Positions 1 through 8,836 of a DNA stretch of 64,000 bases are shown here, piece after piece. This stretch comes from Yinghuangia seranimata (lineage in GTDB: Bacteria > Actinomycetota > Actinomycetes > Streptomycetales > Streptomycetaceae). The position numbers and the translations under genes were made by a program. The notes under the pieces are model-generated. The model made no database searches. It saw only the letters and a list, made by a program, of their open reading frames with translations, and was not told the origin of the DNA. The stretch spans positions 1 to 64,000 of the forward strand of contig NZ_JASAOI010000059.1 in the NCBI RefSeq assembly GCF_029953285.1, written 5' to 3'. The first letter of the stretch is position 1. Each line of letters starts with the position of its first letter.

Positions 1-19
1 CCCCCCACCGGTCTGTTCG

Positions 20-976
20 TCAGTGCTGCGCGCTGCTCGACTGCCACTCCCGGGGCGACACCCCGTAGGCCGCGCGGAAGACCCGGCTGAAGTGGGACGG
101 GTTCACGAAACCCCAGCGCTGGGCGACCGCCGACACCGCTGGTGCCGACCGCGACGGCCGCGCCAGGTCGCGCCGGCACCGCTCCAGCCGCTCGCGGTGG
201 ATCCAGCGTCCCACGGTGGTCCCCTCCGACTCGAAGAGTCTGTGCAGGTACCGGACCGACATGTGGTGCGCCGACGCGATCCGCTCGGGGGAGAGGTCCG
301 GGTCGGCGAGGTTCCGCAGGATGTACTCCTTGACGCGCGCGAGCATGCCGCGGGCCGCCTCCGACGCGTGGGGGTCCAGCCGCCCCTGGTGTTCGCGTAC
401 CAGGACCGCCAGCAGATCCACCGCGGTCATGGCGAGTTGCCGGCCGATGTACGGGTCGAAGCCCGATGCCCGTTCGGCAAGGCGTTCCAGGTATCCGGCG
501 ACCAGCCCCGACGCGCCGGAACGGCCGCTGAACACGGTTCCGGTGACCGCCCGCAGATCGGCCTCCGCCACGCCGAGTTCGGACTTCGGCACGCGGAAGG
601 CGGTGAAGCGGAAGTCGTCCGGCTGTTCCCTGCGGTACGGCCGCGCGGCGTCGGAACACGTGAAGGTCCCGGGCTCGGACAGCGCGTCGCGTCCGTCCTG
701 CGTCAGCCTCGCGGTACCGCGGTGCTGCAGGGTGACAGTCATGAACTCCTCCCCGCCCCGGGAGATCTGCGGGGCGCGGCGCGTGACCGTCTGGGGGCCC
801 GCCTCGACGAGGGAGATCTGCAGGGGACCGAGCCGGTCACTGGTGATCGTCCCGACGGACGGCTCGCGTTCGTGCAGTGTGACGTCCAGCGGTATGAAGG
901 TCTCGGAGACCAGGCTGTGCCAGTAGTCGGCCCGTTCGACCGGCGAGATGGGCGATGTGGAGAGTACGACGGACAT
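20..976 (-). CDS. AraC family transcriptional regulator
   Basis: DNA-binding activator of about 318 residues. The N-terminal two thirds (roughly residues 20-200) looks like the AraC-type ligand-sensing domain seen in actinobacterial regulators. The C-terminal about 100 residues carry two helix-turn-helix units, with the family motif GFVNPSHFSRVFRAAYGVSP close to the end. An ATG twelve codons further upstream is possible, but the protein from the ATG at 976 (MSVVLSTSP) gives the usual family length. It lies downstream of a hydrolase and a LAL regulator on the same strand, separated by about 64 bp from the hydrolase, so it could be the last gene of a minus-strand unit. Inducer and targets are unknown; the neighbouring hydrolase is the simplest candidate target. 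Family call is secure. Confidence 0.9.
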   Translation of the reverse strand: MSVVLSTSPISPVERADYWHSLVSETFIPLDVTLHEREPSVGTITSDRLGPLQISLVEAGPQTVTRRAPQISRGGEEFMTVTLQHRGTARLTQDGRDALSEPGTFTCSDAARPYRREQPDDFRFTAFRVPKSELGVAEADLRAVTGTVFSGRSGASGLVAGYLERLAERASGFDPYIGRQLAMTAVDLLAVLVREHQGRLDPHASEAARGMLARVKEYILRNLADPDLSPERIASAHHMSVRYLHRLFESEGTTVGRWIHRERLERCRRDLARPSRSAPAVSAVAQRWGFVNPSHFSRVFRAAYGVSPREWQSSSAQH

Positions 977-1040
977 TAATCCAGCGTGCCCGGGGTGCGG
1001 TCGCGGACGCATCGGTCGGCTGACTGGTCCCGCGGCCGGT

Positions 1041-2027
1041 TCAGCGCAGATGGTCGCGCAGGAAGCCGGCGCCCAGCCGCACTGCCGCCAGGGTCGGCGG
1101 ACTGCTGTGCAGCGCGGTCAGCGACACGAAGTCGTGGACCGTGCCCTGGAATCGGACGGCGGACGCGTCGACGCCGGCACGGCGCAGCCGGTCCGCGTAC
1201 TCCTCCGCCTCGTCCCTGGTCACATCCGCCTCGGCGGTGACGACCAGCGCCGTTGGCAGCCCAGCCAGTTGGTCCGGGCTCGCGCGCAGCGGGGACGCGG
1301 TCGGCTCGTCCCGCTGCCGGGGGTCGGCGACGTAGTGACCCCAGTACGACCGCAAGGCTTCCCGGGTGAGCAGGTATCCCGTGGCGAACTCCCGTTGGGA
1401 CGGGCTGTCACAGCGGGCGTCGGTGATCGGGTAGTACAGCAGCTGGGCCCGAATCGCCGGCCCGCCGCGCTCCTTCGCCAGCATCGTGACGGCGGTCGCC
1501 AGGGTGGCGCCGGCGCAGTCGCCGGCGACCGCGACGCGGTCCGGGTCGATGCCGAGCCCCGCGGACTCCCGGGCCATCCACTCCAGCAGGGCGTAGCACT
1601 CCTCGAGTGCACGGGGGTACCGGGCCTCCGGGGCGCGGCTGTATTCGGGGACGACGGCCGCCACGCCCGCCGCGCGCACCAGCTCGCTGACGAGCCGCGC
1701 GTGGGTCTGCGCGTCGCCCAGCATCCAGCGCCCCCCGTGGACGTAGAGCACGGTGGGCAGTGGTCCCGTCACGCCGGTCGGCCGGAACAGCCAGAAGCCC
1801 ACAAGTCCGGCGGGTTCCACCGACGCCACATGGAAGCCGGCGTCCACGTCGAAGTCGTCGATCCGGTCGGCCTGGGACTCGCGCAGGGCCTGCCGGGCGG
1901 TGTCGGGGCCGAGCTCGTGCAGGTAGGGCGGAGCCGCCGACGCGTCAACGAGCCGGCGGACCAGCGGATCGAGGACCACCGGGCGCGCCGGCATGGCGTG
2001 CCCCTGGTCCTCGTGGTCCGCGTGCAT
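1041..2027 (-). CDS. alpha/beta hydrolase, HSL-type (fold 3), nucleophile Ser replaced by Cys
   Basis: A 328-residue cytoplasmic hydrolase of the hormone-sensitive-lipase family. The oxyanion motif is HGGRW (residues 97-101, family HGGG). The nucleophile elbow reads GDCAG, so residue 171 is Cys (codon at 1515-1517 is TGC on the coding strand), where the family has GDSAG. The Asp region (EADVTRDE) and the His region (VHDF) are present near the C-terminus. The ATG at 2027 has GGAGAGG about 9 bases upstream, which decides the start. It follows the LAL gene on the same strand by 47 bp and precedes the AraC gene. Such enzymes usually cleave small esters or lactones; with Cys the activity may be altered to thioester or acyl-transfer chemistry, or weakened. 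Substrate is unknown. Confidence 0.85.
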   Translation of the reverse strand: MHADHEDQGHAMPARPVVLDPLVRRLVDASAAPPYLHELGPDTARQALRESQADRIDDFDVDAGFHVASVEPAGLVGFWLFRPTGVTGPLPTVLYVHGGRWMLGDAQTHARLVSELVRAAGVAAVVPEYSRAPEARYPRALEECYALLEWMARESAGLGIDPDRVAVAGDCAGATLATAVTMLAKERGGPAIRAQLLYYPITDARCDSPSQREFATGYLLTREALRSYWGHYVADPRQRDEPTASPLRASPDQLAGLPTALVVTAEADVTRDEAEEYADRLRRAGVDASAVRFQGTVHDFVSLTALHSSPPTLAAVRLGAGFLRDHLR

Positions 2028-2074
2028 GCGGCTCGCCTCTCCGTCAGGCCCTCTGCGTACCGGTTCGCCGCGCG

Positions 2075-4896
2075 TCAGGTGTCGCGCAGAAGGTCCCGAA
2101 GTTGGTGGCGGCTGCTGATGCCGAGCTTCGGATAGACGTTGTAGAGGTGCGAGCCCACAGTACGCGGTGACAAAAACAGCCGCTCACCGATCTCCCGGTT
2201 CGACAGACCGTACGCGGCGAGCCGGGCGATCTGCTGCTGCTGGGCGGTCAGCTCCGCCAGCCGGTCGGGGGCGGGGGAGGCGTCGACCACTCCCGTCGCG
2301 CGCAGCTCGCCGCGGGCCGCCTCCTCGAGGGTCCGGGCCCCGAGCCGGGCGGCGGTTTCCAGCACGGCCGTCAGCTGGGTGCGGGCTTCCAGGGAACGCC
2401 GGCGGCGGCGCAGCCAGATCGCGTAGTGGAGTCGGACTCCGGCGCGTTCGAGTGGCCAGGCCTCGGCCCCGGGGTTGACCAGGGCCAGGCGGAAGTGGTC
2501 CTCGGGGTCGGCCTCCTCGTCGACGAGGGCGGCGGCGTGATGCAGCAGGAGGGTCATCCGGCTCGTCGGCCGATCGCCCTGGGCCGCCCGCACCTGGGCG
2601 AGGATGCCGGCCGCTTCCTCCTGACGGCCGCTGCGCTGCGCGGCGACGGCCAGTTCGCTGATGGAGCGCGGCGACAGGAAGGGGGCGAGCGGAGAACCGT
2701 CCTCGGCGAAGAGCGCCCGCAGATGGCGGAAGGCGCTGTCCGCGTCCCCGCGCACCAGCGCGGTCAGACCGCAGGCGCGCAGCATTCCGGCCTGGGTGGC
2801 GCGGTTCTCCGCCAGGTTGACGGAACGCCAGTACGGGCCGGTGAAGGGGACCTCCGGAATGCCGTCGCCGCGCAGCGCGCGCAGCGTCACCTCCAGCGCT
2901 TCGAGGTCCATGTCGATGCGGGGCAGCCGGTGCACGGCCGCCTCGGAGCGGCCTTCCTCGATCAGCGCGTCGGCCTCCGCCCACCGGCCCAACGCGATGA
3001 GGGCGTCCACGTGGGCGGGGAGCGCCCATACCCGCGGCCCCCATGCTTCACGCGCCCCGCGCAGGGTGCTCGCCTGCCGGTACAGCTCGGCGCACAGCTC
3101 CGACTCGTCGGTGTAGTACGCCACCGAGGCACCGGCCAGCAGCCGGGTGAGCGGCCCCGCACCGGCGACGGGCTCGGAAAGGAGAACGGCGGTGTGTCGG
3201 GGCGCGCCGCCGGCACGGGAACCCGGATCGAGGGCCGCTGCCACGAAGGTTTCCAGGGCCGCGAGGACATCCGACTCGGCGAGCCCCGGGATGCCCTCCG
3301 GGACGGCCGCACCCCGCTCCTGCTCGTTCCCCGTCGTCGGCGACGGTTCCGCCGCGCGCTTCGCGTGGTCGAGCAGACGCGGCAGCTCCCGGCGATGCTC
3401 GGGCAGACCGGACTGGTGGGCGATCCCCGCCGCGAGCGCCGTGAGCGCGAAGGACGTGGTGGCCGTGCGCGGGGGCGACTGCCGCCACACGTCGAGGAGC
3501 AGGCCGAAGGCTTCCCGCTGGAACGAGAGCAGCGTCAGCGCGCTTGCCATCGCGCAGGCCGCGACGCACCGCAGTTCGGGGTCGCGGTTGACCTGGGTGA
3601 AGTCCGCGTACAGATCGCGGACCCACTCCGGATCCCCCACGTCGCAGGCCGCCGCCATGGCCGCGGCGAGACGGCGGGCCCGGTCCGCCGTGTGCACGCT
3701 CAGCCGCGCCGACTGTTCCAACGCCGTCGCCACGTCGAAGCGATGGCCCGCCTGCCGGCTGTGGACGGCGGCCTGCTCCAGCGCCGTGGCCACCGCCTCG
3801 TTCGGGCCGATCGCGGCCGCGGCCAGGTGCCAGGCGCGATGGAACGGGAGTCGGCCCTGAGCGTCGGCCAGGTCCCGCCGGGCCCGCTGCCGTGCCTTCG
3901 CCGGCTGCCGGTGGAACGCCGCCGTGCGGATCAGCGGGTTGCCGAACGCGAGCCGGCCGTCGGCGATGCCGATCAGTCCGGCCTCCTCCGCCGGGGACCA
4001 GACGGCGAGGTCCGCGGTACCCAAAGCGGCCATCACGACGGAGAGTTCCTCGTCGGGCAGGGCGGCCGCGGCGTACAGCAGCGCGCGCTGGGTCTCGTCG
4101 GGGAACCTGCTCAGCGGTGCCTCGAACAGGGCCTGGATCCGGGAGGTCCGGCCCGGCGCCCCAGGGACCGGCGTCCAGCCGGCACCCGCGCGTGAGGCCT
4201 TGCCCAGCTCGACGACCGCGAGCGGACTGCCCTCCGCCTGCCGGAGCACGTCCAAGCGGGCCCGTCCGGTCGGGGCGTCGGGCTGGGCGTCCAGAAGCCG
4301 CGCCGCCGCCGGGGGAGACAACGGGCCGAGCGACAGCACGGGGAGCTCGGCGGCCACCCCGGCGGGGGTACCTCGCCGGCCGCCGTGAAGAGCATGGTCA
4401 CGGCTTCGTCGGTGAGCTGTCGCTGTACGGAGGAGAGCAGGTCCAGGGAGGCGCGGTCGCAGTCGTGGACGTCGTCGACGGCCAGCAGAACCGGGGCTGC
4501 CTGGGCCAGTCGGCCGACCAGCGCCAGGACCTCGGCCGACAGTGCGCGCCGCTCCCGGGAATCGATCTCCGTTCCGCCGTGCAGGGTGGCAAGCAGCAGC
4601 TGTCGCTGCGGTGCGGGCAGTACCCCTGGATCGTCGAGCACGGGTCTGAGCAGCCGGTGCAGCGTGCTGAACGACCCCGGCTCCTCGATGCCGCGGCCGT
4701 GCACCGACAGGACGCGGGTCCCGCGTGCCGCGGCCGTCTCCTCGGTGAACCGCAGCAGCGTCGACTTGCCGGCGCCGGTCCCGCCGAGCACGAGCAAGGC
4801 CTGGGGCCGACCGGAACCTACGTCGAGGGACCGCAGGATCCGGCCGACCTCGGCCTCCCGGCCGATGGGTGCACGTGCGCCCCTCGATGCGAACAC
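2075..4896 (-). pseudogene. LAL-type LuxR regulator (AAA ATPase + HTH), interrupted by a 1-bp frameshift
   Basis: Large ATP-binding LuxR regulator. The GTG at 4896 is preceded by GGAGG at 4906-4910, so it is the likely start. The N-terminal part has Walker A GGTGAGKST (residues 38-46) and Walker B VLLAVDDVHD. The C-terminal part has the LuxR HTH (LTAQQQQIARLAAYGLSNREIG onward) ending at 2075. The two halves lie in different frames: the first runs into nonsense after the sequence FTAAGEVPP, and the second resumes with VAAELPVLSLGPL. The shift falls at the run of five G at 4364-4368 on the + strand; one extra base there would restore a continuous 940-residue protein matching its divergent neighbour. 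It could be a real inactivating mutation, slippage at the homopolymer, or a sequence error. Confidence 0.85.
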
Positions 4897-4912
4897 CCGC
4901 GTGGTCCTCCGA

Positions 4913-5019
4913 TTCCGGTACGAGGCCGTCGTCTCCCGGGCCCCGGGCGATCCTGCCAGGCAACCGACGGGGCCCGCTTCTGTCAGGTGACCAGTCGTAC
5001 CGGAAAACCGACCTGGCAG
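4913..5019. promoter_or_regulatory. divergent promoter region between the two LAL genes with two inverted-repeat pairs
   Basis: The 211 bp between the two LAL start codons contains TTCCGGTACGA (4913-4923) and its exact reverse complement TCGTACCGGAA (4995-5005), and also CTGCCAGG (4953-4960) with its reverse complement CCTGGCAG (5012-5019). Both pairs have about the same long spacing. They could be paired regulator sites serving both divergent genes; function is inferred only from position. Confidence 0.4.
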
Positions 5020-5107
5020 AATGGCGCAAACGCGGTGAAGAATCATCAAACGGCCACCTCAGTCCGCACTGTGGACAGCGGTGGCCGTCGTTCTGGCAAG
5101 GGAGAGC

Positions 5108-7873
5108 ATGGGCGGCGGCGCCATAGTGGGCCACAAACGGAACATTCAGGGCAGGATCGGTGAAATCGATGCGATCCGCCGGCTGATCGACTCCGTGGAC
5201 GGCGCCGGCCCGAAGGTGCTCGTACTCTCCGGAGAACCGGGGGCGGGCAAGAGCACGCTGCTGGACCACGCCGTGGCCGAAGCGGCGGCCCGCGGTGGAC
5301 GGACGCTCCGGGTCCGGGGCTACGAGGGCGAGCAAGGCCTCGGTCTCGCCGGCGTGCACCAACTGCTGCACCCGATCCTCCACGAGGCCGAGCGGCTGCC
5401 CGCGCGCCACTGCGGCGCCCTCGACGAAGCCTTCGGCGCGGTCGAGAACGACGCGCGGCGGACCGCGGACCCGCTGGCGATCCGCGCCGGCGTGCTGTCC
5501 CTGCTCTCGGAGTCCGCGGCCGAACGACCGCTGCTCATCGTCGTCGACGACGCCCAGTGGCTGGACATCGGATCGCTGGACGTCCTCGCCTTCGTCGCGA
5601 GGCGCCTCGAAGGCGAGCGCATCGCCATGCTCGTCGCCGCGCGCGACGAGGCCGTGCCCGCGCGATTCGACCGGGACTTCCCGCACCTGACGACCGGCCC
5701 CCTGGACCGGGCGGCGGCAGGCCTCGTCCTGGACGCACAGCCACAGCCGCCGCGCGGCAAGGCCCGCGCCCAGATCCTCGACCAGGCCGCCGGGAACCCG
5801 CTGGCCCTGATCGAGCTCGCCCGGGCGCACGCGAAAGACCCCGGCGGCCACCGGACCGGCCCGGTCGAGGCGCTTCCGCTCACCGCCCGCCTGGAACGGC
5901 TGTTCGCCGCCGACCTGCCCGGACTGCCGCACGAGACCCGGCGCGCCCTGCTCCTGGCCGCGGCCGCGGGCTCGGACCGGTTGTCCGACGTGCTGCACGC
6001 GGCCCCGTGCCTGGCCGACCCCGAGGTCTGGCGGCCCGCCGAACAGGCCGGTCTGGTAAGGGTCGAGAGCGGCGACGTCCACCTGCGGCATCCGCTCGTC
6101 CGCGCCGCGATCTACCAGGACGCCTCCTTCGCCGACCGGCGCGAGGCCCACCTCGCGCTCGCGACCGCGCTCGCGCACGAACCCGACCGACGCGCCTGGC
6201 ACCTCGCCGCGGCCGCACTCGGCCCGGACGAAGAGATCGCCCACGCCCTGGCGGAAAGCGCCGAACGCTCCCGACGCCGCGGCGGATACGCGGCGGCGGC
6301 CACCGCGTTGGAACGGGCCGCGGAACTCACCCCGGACACGGAACGCCGCGCCGGCCGCCTGCTGGCCGCCGCCACCTACGCCATGTACGCCGGACACCCC
6401 CAGTGGGTCGGCGAGATCGCGGCCCGCGTCGCGACCTTGACCGACGACCCGCGACTGCTCGCCGAGGCGTCCCTCCGCAGCGGCTGGTCGCTGGCCGTGA
6501 CCCTGCGACACGACGACGCCCTCGGGTTCCTGCTGCCCGCCGCCGAGTCCATGGCCGCCGCCGCCCCCGGCCTCGCCCTGACCGCCCTCGGCACCGCGGC
6601 CACTTCGGCGACCAAATCCGGCGACCCCTTCTACCGCGCCGAACTCCGGCGCATCGCCGACGTGATCGCGCCACAGCCGGACCGGACCGAAGAGCTGTGG
6701 ATCCAGGCGGTGGCCGACCCCTTCACCGGCCGGGACGAGGCGGTGCGGCGCCTGAACGACGCCGTGGGGACGCGGAACAGCTCGTTCTCCTTCTCCGACC
6801 TCCTCATGCTCGGCGGCACCGCCTGGATCCTGGACGAGACCGAGCTGGCCGTACGCATACTCGGCCAGGCCGTGGACCACCACCGCTCCACCGCCACGGC
6901 CGGCGCGAACTGCACGGTCGCCCAAGCCCTCGGCACCGCGCTGTTCGAGAGCGGGGCGTGGGCGGAGGCGCAGTCGACCACCGAGGCCGCCTTCTGCATG
7001 GCCACCGAGGCGGGCGCCGACAACATCTCAACGGCGTCGCTGGTCCTCCAGGCCACACTGCGCGCCGCCCGCGGCGACCACGCGGGCGCGCGGGCCCAGG
7101 CCGCGGACGCCCTGGACGGTGTCGACCTGCACAAGTCCCGCAGCCTGTACGTCCGCCGCCGCTACGCGCTCGGCCTGGCAGCACTCGCGGAAGGCGACCA
7201 CAGGACGGCGTACGGGCACCTGCGCCGCACCTTCACCCAGGGTTCCGAGCCCGCCCCGGTGCACCACCACGCGTCGCTCTACTGCGTCGCCGACATCGCG
7301 GCGGCCGCCACCCCCGCCGACCGGGCCGACGACGCACGCGCCGTACTCCGGGCCGCCGAAGCGACGCTGGCCGAACCCCGCTCACCCCGCCTGAACGCGA
7401 TCATGCACCGCGCCTCGGCACTGCTGAGCGAACCCGACGACGCAGAGCCGCACTTCCGCGCCGCCCTCGCCGACCCGGCCGGAACCCAATGGCCCTTCGA
7501 ACACGCCCTCACCCAACTGGACTTCGGCGAATGGCTGCGCCGCCACCGCCGCTCGGCGGAGGCGCGCGACGCGCTGCACACCGCTTTGGACATCTTCGAA
7601 CGACTCCAGGCACGCCCGTGGATCGAGCGCGCCTCCGCCGAACTCCGCGCGGCGGGCGTGGCAGTGGCGGACTCGAAGACCCCGGATGCCGTGGCCGACC
7701 TGACTCCGCAGGAGCTGCGGATCGCCCAACTCGCCGCGGAAGGACTGACGAACCGCGAGATCGGCGCCCGCCTGTACCTGTCGCCCCGCACCGCGGGCTA
7801 CCACCTCCACAAGATCTTCCCCAAACTCGGCATCACCGCCCGAGCCCAACTCCGCGACGTCCTCGGGCCCTGA
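5108..7873 (+). CDS. LAL-type LuxR regulator with AAA ATPase domain
   Basis: A 921-residue transcription factor of the large ATP-binding LuxR family. Walker A GEPGAGKS is at residues 42-49 and Walker B LLIVVDDAQWLD near 145. A long helical TPR-like middle follows, and a LuxR HTH near residues 858-915 contains LTNREIGARLYLSPRTAGYH. The ATG at 5108 is chosen over one nine codons upstream because AGGGAG lies directly before it. It is transcribed divergently from a second LAL gene that carries a frameshift. The two share domain order and many blocks, so they are probably a local duplication. LAL proteins usually activate pathway or catabolic operons in response to a small ligand plus ATP. Nearby candidate targets are the hydrolase at 1041-2027 and the VOC gene 33 bp downstream. 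Confidence 0.92.
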   Translation: MGGGAIVGHKRNIQGRIGEIDAIRRLIDSVDGAGPKVLVLSGEPGAGKSTLLDHAVAEAAARGGRTLRVRGYEGEQGLGLAGVHQLLHPILHEAERLPARHCGALDEAFGAVENDARRTADPLAIRAGVLSLLSESAAERPLLIVVDDAQWLDIGSLDVLAFVARRLEGERIAMLVAARDEAVPARFDRDFPHLTTGPLDRAAAGLVLDAQPQPPRGKARAQILDQAAGNPLALIELARAHAKDPGGHRTGPVEALPLTARLERLFAADLPGLPHETRRALLLAAAAGSDRLSDVLHAAPCLADPEVWRPAEQAGLVRVESGDVHLRHPLVRAAIYQDASFADRREAHLALATALAHEPDRRAWHLAAAALGPDEEIAHALAESAERSRRRGGYAAAATALERAAELTPDTERRAGRLLAAATYAMYAGHPQWVGEIAARVATLTDDPRLLAEASLRSGWSLAVTLRHDDALGFLLPAAESMAAAAPGLALTALGTAATSATKSGDPFYRAELRRIADVIAPQPDRTEELWIQAVADPFTGRDEAVRRLNDAVGTRNSSFSFSDLLMLGGTAWILDETELAVRILGQAVDHHRSTATAGANCTVAQALGTALFESGAWAEAQSTTEAAFCMATEAGADNISTASLVLQATLRAARGDHAGARAQAADALDGVDLHKSRSLYVRRRYALGLAALAEGDHRTAYGHLRRTFTQGSEPAPVHHHASLYCVADIAAAATPADRADDARAVLRAAEATLAEPRSPRLNAIMHRASALLSEPDDAEPHFRAALADPAGTQWPFEHALTQLDFGEWLRRHRRSAEARDALHTALDIFERLQARPWIERASAELRAAGVAVADSKTPDAVADLTPQELRIAQLAAEGLTNREIGARLYLSPRTAGYHLHKIFPKLGITARAQLRDVLGP

Positions 7874-7906
7874 CTCAGGCCTTCCCGCGGTAGTTGGATC
7901 GGGATC

Positions 7907-8692
7907 ATGGCCGAAGCACGAGTGATTCCCATCCTGCCCTGCGCCTCGATCGACGAGATCACCGACTTCCACACCGCCCTCGGGTTCGAGGTCACCTACC
8001 GGCAGACCCGGCCGAACCCCTACGTCGCCTTGCGGCGCGGCAGTGTCGAACTCCACTACAACGGCATCACCGGCTTCCGCGCCGAGGACTCCTACGGCTC
8101 GTGCCTGCTCGCCGTCCCGGACACCGAGCCGCTGTTCGAGGCGTTCGCCGCGGGCCTGCGCACGAAGTACGGCCGGATCCCGCTCACCGGATTCCCCCGG
8201 ATCACGCGCCCCAGGCGCCGGAAGAACTACGGCGGACTGAGCGGGTTCAGCCTGATCGACCCGTCCGGGAACTGGATCCGCGTGGTCCGCTCCGAGCCCG
8301 ACGTGGCCCAGGACGCGGAGTCCCACGCGAGCGCCGAAGTGAAGTCCGCACCGGCCACCACCAGCAGGCTCGCCGCCGCCCACGCCAACGCCGTCGTCAC
8401 CGCAGACTCCCGCGGCGACGTCGCACAGGCGGCGAGGTCGCTCTCCGGCGCGGTCGACCGCCCGGACCCGACCGCGACACCGACAGACCGTGTCGAAGCC
8501 CTGGCCTTCCTCGCCGAACTCCACCTACGCCTGGACGATCCCGCACAAGCCCACGCCCGGCTCGACGAACTCGACCGCCTGACGCTCTCCCCCGCCGACC
8601 GCAGAAGCGCCGCAACAGCCCTGGCCCAGGCCGCGGAACTCCGCGACATGACCCGCGCCGCCACGGACCACGAGGCCCCAACCGCAACCTGA
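7907..8692 (+). CDS. VOC (glyoxalase/bleomycin-resistance) family protein with helical C-terminal extension
   Basis: 261 residues. Residues 1-125 form a vicinal-oxygen-chelate fold of the bleomycin-resistance type: a PILPCASIDEITDFHTALGF opening strand and helix, and the closing pattern GFSLIDPSGNWIRVV. The remaining about 120 residues are Ala-rich and helical with a TPR-like look (EALAFLAELHLRLDDPAQAHARL), which is longer than a plain VOC protein. Such proteins bind or sequester small molecules, sometimes antibiotics, or act as metal-dependent lyases; which applies here cannot be read from sequence. It starts 33 bp after the LAL regulator and may be co-transcribed with it. The ribosome site (GGATCGGGATC) is weak. 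Confidence 0.85.
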   Translation: MAEARVIPILPCASIDEITDFHTALGFEVTYRQTRPNPYVALRRGSVELHYNGITGFRAEDSYGSCLLAVPDTEPLFEAFAAGLRTKYGRIPLTGFPRITRPRRRKNYGGLSGFSLIDPSGNWIRVVRSEPDVAQDAESHASAEVKSAPATTSRLAAAHANAVVTADSRGDVAQAARSLSGAVDRPDPTATPTDRVEALAFLAELHLRLDDPAQAHARLDELDRLTLSPADRRSAATALAQAAELRDMTRAATDHEAPTAT

Positions 8693-8729
8693 CAGGCACC
8701 GTCGCATCACCTGGGACGTACCAGGCGGC

Positions 8730-8836
8730 TCATGCGTTCTGTCCTTCCGTCAGGTCGTGGAACACGTCTTCGAGGGAGGCCGCTTGTGACGCGATCTCCT
8801 CGAGCAGGATGCGTTCGTGGAAGTCGGAAAGCCCCG
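8730..8836 (-). pseudogene. C-terminal remnant of an ABC-transporter ATPase
   Basis: Immediately downstream of the Tat hydrolase, on the same strand, an open frame reads VVTGLSDFHERILLEEIASQ, continues AASLEDVFHDLTEGQNA and stops at 8730. The ending A-S-L-E-D-V-F followed by a short hydrophilic tail is the usual C-terminus of drug-type (CcmA/daunorubicin-resistance-like) ABC ATPases. No Walker or signature motif is present, and the frame runs into the hydrolase gene upstream. It is therefore a deletion remnant of about 35 codons. Identification rests on this short end motif only. Confidence 0.45.

Noticed and set aside
4897..6925. Continuous minus-strand open frame extending the LAL gene far upstream
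   Set aside because: It runs antisense to the intact LAL gene at 5108-7873 and its translation is Gly/Arg-rich shadow sequence; only the part below about 4370 in that frame is protein-like.
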